64,000 bases of DNA from positions 1-64,000 of the forward strand of contig JAANBB010000140.1 in NCBI GenBank assembly GCA_014621425.1, given 5' to 3'. Below the pieces are notes generated by a model, which saw nothing but the letters and a program-made list of their open reading frames with translations, was not told where the DNA came from and searched no databases. Source of the stretch: Cylindrodendrum hubeiense. Lineage: Eukaryota; Ascomycota; Sordariomycetes; Hypocreales; Nectriaceae. A program made the position numbers and the translations under genes. The stretch's first letter is position 1, and each line of letters opens with the position of its first letter. Of this stretch, positions 22,301 to 34,114 are shown piece by piece.

Positions 22301-22918
22301 GGCCCAGATGACGGAGAGGCCAATGTATCGTCCTCGGAAGAAGGCAAGCAAACAGGGACTGCGTCCACTATCCAGGAGAAGAAATACACAAAACTTCCCA
22401 AGAGCATTCTCAAGGCACCAAAAGTCAGCTTTCCCGAGGATCCCAACCCCATTCGCGAAGGAGTTGCACCGCACAAGAGTGACAAAAGAAAGACCGATGA
22501 AGTGCCTCCAGGCGCCAGGTGGACCAAGATCAGCCGAAAGATTGTCAACTCCGAGGCTTTGACCATAGGCAAGGAGCGGTTTGAAGTTCGCGACGACTTT
22601 GTCATTGTCCTTCGAGCTTTGAGCAGGGAGGAAATCCAAGCGTACGCTTACGCGACACAAGTTTTGCGAGGTAAGTCAACAGCTATTCATTCACAGTTTC
22701 GACAAGAAAACTTTCTCACTAATTGTTTAGAGCGGCGGCGGTTGGAAGAAGATAATGACGGGGTTAAGGCTCAAGATCGCGGCATGAGCTATCATAGAAG
22801 GGATGGTCGCCACCGTCGGGAGGACGATGAGGATGAAGCTGAGAACGAAGAAGGTAGACTGTCTCAGGATGGAGGGTCAGGGACTAAGCCTCGTCTACAC
22901 CGGGGGTTTTTCGTATAA
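19305..22918 (+). CDS. C2H2 zinc-finger protein with C-terminal DUF8035 domain
   Basis: Exons 19305-20266, 20330-21051, 21243-22670 and 22731-22918 give 1099 residues. The N-terminal 300 residues are helical, of the type found before degenerate fungal zinc fingers. Zinc-binding pairs follow around residues 305-430 (FKCPFCHMI; YVCLSETC; WQCSFGCPG with HTKANH; TTCPLCLTF with HVGAHLEQLALF). A disordered acidic and Pro/Ser-rich region comes next, and the C-terminus carries the DUF8035 signature (RWTKISRKIVNSEAL, ERFEVRDDFVIVLRALSREEI). Splice phases agree at each join. The 191-nt second intron has a strong TGACTGAC branch and TGTAG end. The last intron is 60 nt, in frame and stop-free, so unspliced transcripts would also be translatable. 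The ATG at 19146 is a possible longer start. Function unknown. Confidence 0.74.
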
Positions 22919-23884
22919 ATTTCAGTTAAGGAGCCTATACCCAATGCAAATAGCGAAGAGTCGCTGAAAACGACTATTAGCGTTAGGTCCAGATAAATCG
23001 ATTAAACGATGCTGTATTTCAAACATGTACAATTGCTAATCAATTGAGCATATTCACAATCTATAAACATACTGCTTTTGTGAATGATTGTTCTCCATAC
23101 TCTCGTAGCACCATGTCAGTATTCCCCAAAATCACTTGTTTGATACTATATAATTGGGCCCTTGGTTTTTGGGTAGGAGGCTAGGAGCAGAGGTGGGAAC
23201 ATGTTAAACAACAGCGCCCCCCAATGTCCCAGGCTGAAAGTGAAGATGCTATGTAGCAAGATTGTGGCCCTCGATCCAGCAGAGAACAGCTGGAGTCAAT
23301 TAAATACGGTAGAGACGCTCTGTGCTTTTGATGACCGAACACGCTCAGAGCGCGAATTGGTCGCGGCCACACTCAATGATGCTGCGCACGACACCAGAAG
23401 ATGATGCAGATAGTTCGTCTGGGGAAATGTTTTGCGTTGGTGATTATGCACGCATGGGCAAAAGATACGGCCTTGTCAAACATGTGCAGCGTCTAGATGA
23501 AAAGGATGACCGTCTGCGAGAGTGCACGACACTTGAGCTTTAAAGGCTGCGTCGAGGTTTTGATCTCTTTATAAGATATCCGTATACTGATTAATGATTC
23601 AATGGGAACCAGCTAACTTGACTCGCGTAGCAACCCCAGTTCATTAGCTTCACAGACTTGCCGCTGAGTACTTGTTTTTGTTACCGGAGAGACTCATCCC
23701 GAAATGCTTCGCACTTGGATGGATGAACTTGTCTCGCCAGCTGCCGCGTCCTCAAAATCTGTCGTCTTTCGGGCCTTTTTCCTACATCCCCGTTTTACCA
23801 AGAAAAATGGCTGAACACATGCTGATCGAATACTACTTCTCATTCTTCTCGCTGTTGGAGAATCACGAGGAGGTACGTGGTTCG
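22919..23884. other. Intergenic with duplicated promoter-like segment
   Basis: About 970 bases without a convincing gene. Frames of 60-100 codons (for example 23322-23543 and 23672-23980) show no family features. The segment at 23490-23637 is related to the promoter of the MFS transporter 13 kb away. Confidence 0.4.
23490..23637 (-). repeat. Diverged copy of the MFS transporter promoter/5' region
   Basis: From GTCTGCGAG near 23513 onward the sequence aligns without gaps for about 120 bases to 36840-36960, including CTTTATAAGATATCC (versus TTTATAATATATCC) and the identical block GGGAACCAGCTAACTTGAC except for one base before it. With small gaps the match extends left to about 23490. Identity by eye is about 75-80 percent. 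No transporter coding sequence follows, so this is a relic of a duplicated transporter 5' region or a dispersed element carrying it. Confidence 0.6.
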
Positions 23885-24615
23885 CTAAACACTACCCGCA
23901 CTGCTACCGCCGCTAGAGTTATGAACAGACCCATTGTCAAAGTTGGGCCCTTCAGGAAAAGGTGGTACTGGGTGGTCTAGCAAGTCCTTGAAGGCTACTC
24001 CGCGCGCCATCTCTCCACCAATTACGTCTTTCCCGTTCTTCTTGATATCTCCGTTTGCAGACGTGGCCCCGTCACCTCTCTCCCCGCTTTGAGGGCTGTT
24101 TCTCAATCTCAAAGTTGGAGCTGTCACTGCAGGCTCGTAGTCGCCTGGTAGTTTCATCTCAACGAGGCTGTAGAAGTACTTAATGGCCTTGGGGTAGCAT
24201 TGAATTGATGTTTGCCAGTCCTCGTCAATGCTTTGTTTAAGTTTAGCCTGAGCCTTGGCAATTTCATTGCCGTGTGGTGGAGCATGAGAGGTGTCATCAG
24301 AGATCTGATCCAAGTGTGCCATGTAAGCTTCCTTGCGGTGTTCAGCGAGAAACTGAGAGTATTTGAAGATGAAATCTTGTGCGTGGGCTCGAGTCCATGA
24401 GCTGAGATGGCGTATGTTAGTTTGCGTAAGTTGGAGGGTGTTGATGAGAAGAAGAAACGGCGCCATCCGTACCGTATTTCGTTATATCGGGGCTGCATCA
24501 CCCGTGCCTCAGCCTCCAGAATAGCCGAATCAAGTTCTTTCGCCTCACACGGGCATTGTAAGGTGTCTGGAGCATGACAAATGGCGCAGTCTGGCATTGG
24601 CATTGAGTCGAACAT
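23885..24615 (-). CDS. Conserved fungal protein of unknown function with N-terminal Cys-rich motif
   Basis: Exons 24473-24615 and 23885-24401 (minus strand; 71-nt intron GTACGG...CTCAG) encode 219 residues. The N-terminus has a small Cys cluster (CAICHAPDTLQCPC, residues 10-23), followed by a helical region (ILEAEARVMQ; SWTRAHAQDFIFKYSQFLAE; AYMAHLDQI) and the pattern KQSIDEDWQTSIQCYPKAI, KYFYSLVEMKLP. I recall this arrangement from a family of filamentous-fungal hypothetical proteins that start MFDSMPMPDC. No enzymatic motif is visible; the CxxC-x7-CxC cluster may bind a metal. The Ser/Gly-rich C-terminus looks disordered. It is divergent from the giant receptor gene, with which it shares a 700-base upstream region. 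Confidence 0.72.
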
Positions 24616-25314
24616 GGTTTAGCAAAGGTGAGCGAGATAGCATGGCAAGTAAGAGAGCAACATAGCATGGGCCAGCAATATGCCGAATTGTGTTGTGTGA
24701 ATAATGGGAACCCCCCTTTAATAATTTGGGGCAAGTCCAAGGAGAAGATGAAGAGATGAAGTCGTGGTGAGGGGCAGCCGATGGTCGAAGAGGACAAGGC
24801 TGGATGGAACAAGGACGGTGCGATGAACAGTCGACACAGTTGCGGTCCCCGAAGTGAGATGCGTTATAGCACAGGAAAAATGGCAATATTAAGACGATAA
24901 AATGGCCTCTTGGAATCAATAACAATATAGTCCTATTGCGGGCTGCTATCGCTACTGAGCCGTGAAGATGACGATGTCTCCGTCTGCGAGAGATTTACCT
25001 CTCTTTACCAACCCATTTTCTTAGTCATCGCGGCCGGGCCGACCATTCCGTCTAGAAAATAGTACGTATATGGTGATACAGCCGGGCTAACACCAAACCC
25101 CTGCCAGGCTGACTGACCAGGCTGAGTTCCTGGCGCGATTTTCCGCGTGATTTCTTTCTTTCTTTCTCCTCTATCCTGAGCTCCAGCGTTGCAATCAAGT
25201 CACCAACCGAAGTCGACGTGTTCGTACTCTCTTGCAATTTTGCAGAGAAAATTTGCGCTTCAACCCATCCAAGGAACATATCGGGGGCATTAAGAGGGGC
25301 AGACCGATGTAATT
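24616..25314. other. Divergent promoter region of the unknown protein and the PNP-NACHT receptor
   Basis: About 700 bases between two start codons on opposite strands. Minus-strand frames of 104-126 codons here (24498-24925) lack family features and overlap each other. No clear TATA box was identified; a TTTCTTTCTTTC tract lies at about 25150-25165. Confidence 0.45.
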
Positions 25315-28300
25315 ATGGTTGGACAACTTTCTGAGCGCAAGCTGGTTCACGATGAGTACACAGTTGGCTGGATCTGCGCCATAAAGACTGAGTATGTTGC
25401 CGCGCAATGCTTCCTGGATGAAGAGCATGACCAGGCCGAATATGTGGCTCCTAATGACAACAATGACTATACGCTAGGGAAGATTGGGAATCATAATGTT
25501 GTCATTGCTGTATTGCCCAATGGCGAGTACGGGATATCATCCGCTACAAGTGTCGCAAAAGACATGCTCCATAGCTTCCCCAACATCCGAATTGGTCTAA
25601 TGGTTGGCATCGGCGGCGGTGCACCAAGCCAAAAGCATGATATCCGTCTCGGCGATGTTGTGGTGAGTGCTCCTCGAAACGGGGAGAGCAGCGTAATTCA
25701 ATATGACTTTGGCAAAACCATACAAGACCAGAGCTTTCGATTGACAGGGCACTTGAACCAACCACCGACAGTTTTGAGGACGGCAGTGAGTGGACTCGAC
25801 GCCCAGTACGAGAGGAAAGGACATCGTCTTAGAGAAGACATCGATAGTATTCTCGAAAAGAATCCGAGGCTGCGGAAGAAATATAAACGACCAGATCCAA
25901 GCAACGACCGACTATATCGAAGCGATATCATCCATCCTCCAACTGGTACAGCTTCCTGTACTGAAGTCTGCAGTAAAGATGGTTCGAATTTGATAGCACG
26001 ATGTGAACGGACCGAAGACGAAGACAACCCGGCAATTCACTATGGTTTGATTGCTTCGGCAAACCAATTGATGAAGGATGCCTGGGTTCGAGACAAACTG
26101 GCAGCTGAAAAAGATGTTTTGTGTTTTGAAATGGAAGCTGCTGGATTGATGAATCACTTTCCCTGTCTAGTAATTCGCAGCATATGCGATTACTCGGATA
26201 CACACAAGAGTAAGGAGTGGCAAGGATATGCAGCAATGGTGGCAGGTGCATATACGAAAGATCTACTCAGTCGCATTCTTCCCAACAAGGTCGAAGCCGA
26301 GAAGAGAATGGGGGATATTCTCTCAGGTTAGTTCAAGGAAACTCGATCTATTTCATTGATAATTGCTGATCCTTATCACGCATCTCAGACATATCGGGAG
26401 GCATTACGGATCTTATCCGTGAGCGCCTTAGTCAAGAGAAAAGCAGCGTTCTCAACTGGCTCACGTCAATTGACTATGCGTTAAAGCAGAGCGATTCTCT
26501 CCGGAGGCGAGAGCCTGGAACAGGCCAATGGTTTCTAGACTCACCCGAGTACAAGGCTTGGACGGAAACAGCAATGCAAACTTTGTTCTGTCCGGGAATT
26601 CCAGGAGCGGGCAAGACAATTCTTACATCAACTGTGATTGAGGATCTGACCACGCGGTTTCGCCAGAACTCGGATATTGCCGTTGCATATGTCTATTGCG
26701 ATTTTCGTCGAGGGGACGAACAGAAAGCCGATGACTTGCTTGTCAATCTTCTAAAACAGCTCATCCAGGGAATGAACTCCTTGCCGGATTGCGTAAGAGT
26801 TCTTTATGACCAACACATGAACAAGAGGACTCGACCTTCATTGGAGTCGATCTCGAGAACTTTTCACACTGTAGTGAGCACCTATTCACGAGTCTTCATT
26901 GTTATAGACGCGCTCGATGAGTGTCAAGACTTGGATGGCTGTCGTATGAGGTTTCTATCGGAGGTCCTCAGCGTTCGTGATACGTCCGGAGCGAATGTAT
27001 TTGTTACTTCGAGGTCTATTCCCGAGATTACTAAGAAGTTTGAAGAATGCTCTCAACTGGAGATTAGTGCTACCAGAGCAGATGTACGCAAATATCTTAG
27101 TGGCCAGATGCGCCAACTGCCGCCCTTTGTCAGTCGAAATTCAGAGCTGCAGGGCGAAATCAAGACGGAAATTGTTCAGTCGATGCAGGGAATGTAAGGA
27201 GTCTCCATTATGTGTTAGTACATTAAACTTGGCGCTAATATGCTTTTAGGTTCCTCCTCGCTCACCTTCACTTCAACTCCCTGGTTGGAAGACAATCCAC
27301 CAAGGCTGTCCGAACTGCTCTTGCGAGGCTACCGACTGGTTTGGAAGCACATCACTATGCGTACAAGCAGGCAATGGAACGTATTGAAGGCCAGATTCCA
27401 GCACAGAGAGAGTATGCCAAGCAGGTTTTGTCGTGGATCATCTGCGCAAAAAGACCACTCTCTACACAAGAACTTCAGCATGCTCTCGCAGTGGAAGTTG
27501 GAAGCCTTGAGCTGGATGATCAGAACCTGCCAGACATTGAAGGTATGATATCTGTCTGTGCTGGATTAGTTACGGCCGACAAAGAAAGCAGCACCATACG
27601 ACTAGTCCACAACACAACCCAAGAATACTTCGAGCAAATGCAAAAGAAATGGTTTCCGAACGCGGAGACTGAGATCACGAAGACTTGTGTGTCCTACCTT
27701 GCATTCAAAGCTTTTGACTGCGGATTTTGTCAGACAGACGAAGAGTTCGAGGAGCGGCTACGATCACATCCGTTCTACGACTACGCTGCACACAACTGGG
27801 GACATCATGCTCGCAACGCTTCATCTTTGCCCCAGGAAGTTTTGGAATTTATTGAGTGCGATGCGAAGGTGCATGCATCGAGCCAAGCATTGATGGCCCT
27901 CAAGCCGAGCTGGAGGAACTCAGATTACAGTCAAGAGGTTCCAAAGCAAATGACAGGACTACATTTGGCGGCATACTTTGGGATCGGAGAAGCAGTGGAG
28001 ACACTGTCGCGAGGCCGGGAACTGGATACACGGGATAGTTCCGGCCGGACACCTCTCTCATATGCTGCCAGCAACGGACATGAATTGGTAGTGACGCAAC
28101 TGCTTGCTACAGATGGGATCAACGCCAACGTTAACGCCAAGGACAAGAACGGCCAGACGCCGCTGTTGTGGGCGGCGAGGGGTGGGCACAAGACGATGGT
28201 CGGCCGGCTACTCGATACAGACGGCATAGACACCAATGCTGAGGACCGCTTTGGTCAGACGCCGCTATTATGTGCAGCCAAAAACGGGCATGAAGCCGTG

Positions 28301-31300
28301 GTCGATTTGCTGCTTGCCACCAACGGCATCAAGGTCAACGCCAAAGACCACTACAATCAGACGCCGCTATGGTGGGCCGTCCGAAATGGGTATGAGGCTG
28401 TAGTTAAGATGCTGCTTGATGAAAACAGTATCGATGTTAATGCTAAGAACTACTATGACCAGACGCCCCTATGGTGGGCGGCCCGTAACAGGAATGAGGC
28501 GATGATCAAGCTACTTCTCGGGGAAGACAGCATCGACGTCAATGCTAAGGACAAAGAAAATCAAACGCCGCTGGGGCGGGCGGCCCAGAAGGGGTATGCT
28601 GAGGTGATTGAGCTGCTGCTTGCTGTTGGCAACATCGAAGCCAATGCCATGGATCCCTACAGCCAGACACCGCTATTACGGGCAGCCCGAAGCGGGCACG
28701 AGGCGGTGGTGAAGCTTCTGATTGCTAAAAGCGGTGTCGATTTCAATGCCCATGACAAGAACGGTGACACACCGCTATCATGGGCGGCCAAGAATGGTCA
28801 CGGGGCGGTGGTTGGCTTGCTTCTTGCTGCAGATGGAGTTGATACTAACGCTAAAGACTGCTATGGACAGACGCCTCTGATTCATGCCGCTGCTTACGGA
28901 CATGAAGCAGTAGTCGTACAGATGCTTGCTACAGACAGTGTTGATGTCAACGCTAAGGACTACTACGATCAGACACCGCTGTGGCATGCAGCTGAGAAGG
29001 GATATAAAGGCGTGGTTCAACTGCTGCTTGGCAACAACGGTGTCGATGCGAATTCCATGGATAAGAATGGCCAAACCCCTCTGTGGTGGGCGGTCGCCAA
29101 TGGAAACAAGGAGATGGTCCAGGTACTCCTTGGTAAAAACACTGTCGATGTAAATGCCAAAAATAAATTTGGTCAGACTCCGCTGCTATGGTCGGCCCGC
29201 AACGGAAACGAAGCAATGGTGGGGGTGCTACTGGCCGTCGATGGCGTTGATTTCAACGCTAGAGATAATGACCACTGGACACCGCTGTGGTGGGCAGCTG
29301 AGAAGGGTTATGATGTGGTGATTCAGCTACTTCTCGCTGCAAAAGGCATCAATGTCAACGCCATAGACAAGAATGGCCAGACACCATTGCTACACACTGC
29401 CAAGAAGGGGCAAAAAGCGGTAGCTGAGCTGCTGCTTGGTAAAAAGAGCGTTGACGTCAACTTCATGGACAAAGACGGTCAGACGCCACTGTTTTTAGCT
29501 TTACGTTACAGCCAAGAGGATGTGCTTTCGATCGATGATGAGATGAACAAACTTGGGAGAAAGGGACAGGGAGATAAACTCTTACAGGCTGAAGGTGGCA
29601 TCGAAGCCAAGGCTGAGAACAAGGGCGGTCGATCGCCGGTATCGCGCAAGGGTCACGAGGCGGTGGCTGAGTTACTATTGGCCACAGGCGGCGTTGACCT
29701 CAATGCAAAAGACTATCATGGTCAGAACCCGCTGTTATGGGCAGCCAAGAGAGGGTACCATGCTGTGATTGAGTTACTCTTAGCCACAGATGGCGTTGAT
29801 GTTAACACAAAGGACTACCATGGTCAGACTCCGCTGCTCTGGGCGGCCAAGGAGGGATTCGAAGCAGTAGTCAAGCTACTACTGGCTGCTGACGGCGTTG
29901 ATTCCAATGCAAAGGACTGCTATGGTCAGACTGTGCTGTGGTGGGCAGCAGAGAAGGAGAACATAGCCATCGTTGAGCTACTACTTGCTCAAAATGGCGC
30001 TGATGCTAATGACAAGGATGTTCATGGTCAGCCGTTACTATTATGGGCAATCGACAGGAAGAATAAGGCTCTCGTGAAGCTGTTACTTGCAACGAAAGGT
30101 ATCGATGTCAACGCTACAAATAAATTTCAACAGACGCCGCTATGGAGAGCGGCATACAGCGGGGACGAAGCAGTAGTTGAGCTACTACTTGCTACAGACA
30201 ACATCGACACCAATCCTAGGGACCACTGCAATCAAACCCCGTTGTTCTCAGCAGTCGCAAATGGGCATACCAAGGTAGTCCGGCTGTTGTTGTGTCAAGA
30301 TAGTGTTGACCTTAACGCCAAGGACAAGAACGGTCAGACGCCTCTGTTACTGGCTTTGTGCCGTCGAAGCGGTACGTCCCTGGACGACCGTGCAGATGGG
30401 AATGGGTATATGGATATTCTCAAGCTGCTGCTAGCTGGAAACCACATTGACGTCAATTCAATGGATTGCAGTGGGCGCACTCCGCTATGGCATGCAGCTA
30501 AAAATGGAGATGATGAGCTGTTTGAGCTGCTTCTTGTCAATCCTGGCGTTGATGTCAACTCTAAGAATGAGTTGGGTCAGACACCGCTATTATGGGCGGT
30601 CAATCATCAGAACGAGACCATGACCAGGCTACTTCTTAACAAAGTCGGCGTCAAAACCGATGTTAAGGATCACAATGGCCATTTGCCGTTGTTTATTGCA
30701 GTCTCAACTGGGAATAAAGCAGTCACGAGCCTGCTTCTCGCCCATGACAGCGTCGATGTCAATGCCAAGGGCTTAGGCGGTGAGACAGCGCTCGTATGTG
30801 CAGTCTGCAACAACGACGAAGAAATGGTTCAATTGCTTCTTGCTCAAGACTACATCAACATCAATGACAGGGACAACAATTACCGATCACCGCTGTGGTA
30901 TGCAGCTATGAACAGGAATTTGCGTATAGTCGAGCTACTCGTGAAGGAAGCTGATATTGATCTCAACACTAAGGACAATGAAGGCCAGACACCTCTGTAT
31001 GCTGCGGTCTATAACAATGACAGCGTGATGTTACGAGTTCTCCTTGCTGAACAAGACATCGACGTTAATGTTAAAACGAGGACTGGTGCAACACCGCTAT
31101 TGGTAGCGGTCTGTATCGGCAATCAAACAGCTGTGAACCTGCTGCTCACCTCAGATTACATTGACGTCAACGCCAAGAACCGCAAAGGTCAAACCCCATT
31201 GCATAGTGCAACCGCGAATGGTAACATGGCGATAATCCAGCTGCTTCTCTCCAGAAACGACATTGACATCGATGCTCGAGACCGTTACGGACTGACGCCA

Positions 31301-32335
31301 CTACTAGCTGCAGCCGGGTACGGACACGAAGGGCTGGTCATGCTGCTTCTTGGTGATAACAATGAGTACTTCAGTCTGAATGTTAGGCTACTCATTGCTA
31401 GATATGGTGTCGATGTCAATGCCAAGGACATCCATGGCAATACATCACTACTATATGCTGTCGCTGGGGAAAAGGAGGCGCTGATCAAGCTGCTGCTGGC
31501 CAGAGACGATGTCGATGTCAATGCTAAATGCTCTCGTGGTCGCACAGCGCTATTTCGTGCGGTCATATCCGGAAATGAGACAGTGGTCCAGCTGCTTCTT
31601 GATAATGATGCTGCTGATATCAATGCGAAGGACAGCAACGGTCAGACACCGTTGTGGTTTGCAATTGCGTATAGGCGCGAGGCAATTGTCGAGCTTCTTC
31701 TGGCCCAGAATAGTATTGATATCGACTGTAGGGACAGCAGCGGGTGGACGCCGCTGTTGTCTGTGGCTTCTTACGGGGATTTGGAGATGGCCCAGCTACT
31801 TCTCGATGAAGATGCCGATATTAACGCCGAGGGCCTCGATGGTCTAACCCCGTTGTTTCTTGCAGCCATGAATGGGTACAATGCAATGGTCGAGCTGCTG
31901 CTCGATAGAGACGGCATCAATGTCAACCCCAGGAACAAGTTCGGTCAGACGCCACTGGCCCTTGCGGCAGAGAATGACGATGAGATAACAGTTCAGCTGC
32001 TCCTGGACACAGAGAGCATCAACATCAACTCCAAGGACATGGATGGATGGACACCATTAAACTTGGCCTCGCATAATGGATATGTTGGAGTAGTCAAGCA
32101 GCTCCTCGAGATGTGTGCCGACACAGCCATCGAAAACAAACACGGATGGACGCCATTAAACTCGGCCTCACAGTGCGGGCATTTCAAAGTGGTCAAGCTG
32201 CTTCTCGAGAAGGGTGCCAATGTTGCAGTCAAGGCGAACAACGGATGTACACCGTTTGATTCGGCCTCGCGGAATGGATATGGCAGGGTCGCCAAGCTGC
32301 TCCTCGAGTACGGGGCCAAGGTAGACGCGGAATGA
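25315..32335 (+). CDS. Giant STAND receptor: PNP/UDP-phosphorylase domain, NACHT, 42 ankyrin repeats
   Basis: Exons 25315-26326, 26389-27193 and 27250-32335 (introns 62 and 56 nt) encode 2300 residues. The N-terminal domain (about 12-330) is a nucleoside-phosphorylase-like module ([57 protein letters not shown]). A linker leads to the NACHT NTPase with Walker A GIPGAGKT (407-414) and Walker [11 protein letters not shown] (506-515), a winged-helix-like segment ([22 protein letters not shown], split here as seen near 665) and 42 ankyrin repeats from about 841 to the end. Most repeats have 34 residues and close with VDVNAKD-x3-GQ. This is the fungal NLR-like architecture; such proteins are thought to oligomerise on ligand binding and trigger responses through the N-terminal effector, here an enzyme fold rather than a pore former. 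Ligand unknown. Confidence 0.88.
27953..32332 (+). repeat. Array of 42 ankyrin-coding units (102-nt period)
   Basis: Units start with TPL-like triplets and count to 42 by hand. Two are long with inserts (unit 16 near 29490-29640, unit 24 near 30340-30480), unit 33 near 31300-31440 carries a 15-residue insertion, and unit 17 lacks the first helix. The last three units (about 32045-32335) are of a different type, 33 residues with a LLLEKGA loop instead of the VDVNAKD turn. Unit 37 is also 33 residues. Confidence 0.85.
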
Positions 32336-32939
32336 GTCAGGCTGAGTTGAAACCGCATGACAAGCTTAGGGCGAGAGTGCGAATCACTAGATATGTGTAA
32401 CTTACCAATCCATTTGGTTGGCTCTCCCTTTGTGTTCATATATCGTCCGTGGCTGCCAACGAAAAGTAATGCCTATCTTCGGAACCAACCAAATCATTGC
32501 CATCTCCTTGTCTAAAAACAGGGAAAATAGATGACTTAAGATAAATCCCTGTATGCAGCCAGGAAACACCAAGGCGCGCCGGCCTGGGATGAATACACAA
32601 AGCCAACTCCGCTCTCCCGCCTTTGCCCCAGCCGTACGAAGCCAACAGTCACAGACATGTTACATGTGTCAACAAACGACCAACGCACAACGCAAATGTG
32701 GCGTATCTGAGTGAAACAAATGACAGGCGATAACATAAAACACGCTGCTGCCTTTGAGGACCTCGCCTTTTCATACTCCTTAGGATGCTCTCGATATTCA
32801 CCAGGTCAACGCTTACGACGAGTCGAAGATGCATCCTATCACAACAGACCAAACCATTGGCCGAGGATGATATATTCTTCAAGGTCGAATAATATCATGT
32901 TAAATATGATGCATTGATAATATTTGCAAGGTTCTATCT
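32336..32939. other. Convergent 3' intergenic region
   Basis: About 600 bases between the stops of the receptor gene (plus) and the aldo/keto reductase (minus). Short frames are random in appearance. No other element recognised. Confidence 0.45.
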
Positions 32940-34114
32940 TCAGCCGTAGCGGGCAGGATCAAGTGTAACCTTGATTTTGGTGATCGTATCAATCTCATCC
33001 ATCACCATAGGAGTCAATTTATCCAGAAACCTGAGAGCGGCAACAGTTTCCTCAAGCTGCTCGGGAGAGCTAGCACCTGTAATAACGCTGCTGACGTTTG
33101 GGTTCTTCAAGCACCAGGCAACAGCCAACTGGCTTTGGTTGATGCCTAGGCGCTCTGCAATCGGCTTCAACTTGCGTACCATCTCAAGTTCATCTTTCCA
33201 GCTATCAGTTCCAATGCGACCGCGCATAAAATCTGCAAAACTGTCGGTGCTACTCCCAAAACGTGAGTCTTTGGGGAGTTGGCCATCAATAACATCATTG
33301 TACTTTCCAGATAAAAGCCCTGCTTTGATAGGACTAAAAGTCGTAAGCCCTAAACCGGCGCGCTCATATAGTCGCTGAAATTCTCCCTCAACCTTGTCCC
33401 GAACCAGAATATTATACTCAGGCTGCTCAACAATTGGGCCAATCATCCGCAAGTCACGGGCAATACCGACCTATATTGTAATGTTAGGACCTTTAGTGCC
33501 AATATAATAGATATAGATACTTACTGCCTCTGCAATTTCATCGGCACTCCACTGAGAGGTGCCCCAGTACAGGGCCAGACCCTTGTCAATCACATGGTTG
33601 AACGCCCTTACAGTTTCTTCCATCGGAGTCAACCTATCAGGGCGGTGGGCATAGACGATATCAACATACTGGAGCTGCAGGCGCTTCAAAGAGGCCTCTA
33701 GCCCTTCGATGATATGCTTTCTTGATAGTCCATGATTATTGACCAAGATTTCCCCGTTCACAGCACCCCAGTTGATCTCTGCAAATTGGTTGTTAGCAAA
33801 GAAGGTTACTGGGGGATTTTCCGGGTTTCGTAGAACTTACTCGTGCTGATAACGAGATCACTTCGCTTCCATTCAAAATGCTTGATAGCCTTGCCAATTA
33901 CAATTTCGGCTTGGCCAGCGGTATAATTTTCAGCGGTATCGAAGAAATTGATACCCAAGTCATAAGCTTTCTTCATACAAGCAAATGAGCCCTCATCTTG
34001 GGTATACCCGCCATAGGTCATCCAACTACCGAGGCTGATAGCAGATACATGGAGGCCAGATCTACCAAGCCTGCGGTAGACCATGCCAGTGTTTCGAGGT
34101 TCGGGAAATGCCAT
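32940..34114 (-). CDS. Aldo/keto reductase, Kv-beta-like (AKR6-type)
   Basis: Exons 33841-34114, 33525-33778 and 32940-33470 (minus strand; introns 62 and 54 nt) give 352 residues. The start [17 protein letters not shown] leads into a TIM barrel with the catalytic tetrad Asp59 and Tyr64 (FDTAENY), Lys92 (STK, completed across intron 1) and His136 (YAHRPD). The segments [13 protein letters not shown] and [14 protein letters not shown] are diagnostic of the potassium-channel beta-subunit-like branch. The NADP-binding end [17 protein letters not shown] is present. These enzymes reduce aldehydes and ketones using NADPH; in fungi the substrate is rarely known. It lies tandem to the sugar transporter on the same strand, suggesting a link to the sugar cluster, possibly reducing an aldose or a reactive aldehyde. 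Confidence 0.85.

Noticed and set aside
24498..24925. Overlapping minus-strand frames of 104 and 126 codons upstream of the unknown gene
   Set aside because: Located in the divergent promoter, with mutually overlapping frames and no family features.
31285..31638. 117-codon minus-strand frame inside the ankyrin region
   Set aside because: Antisense to regular ankyrin codons; several similar antisense frames occur in the array because the codon pattern repeats.
27953..32332. Possible DNA satellite
   Set aside because: The 102-nt periodicity is explained by ankyrin-coding units; the codons, not the DNA, are conserved.
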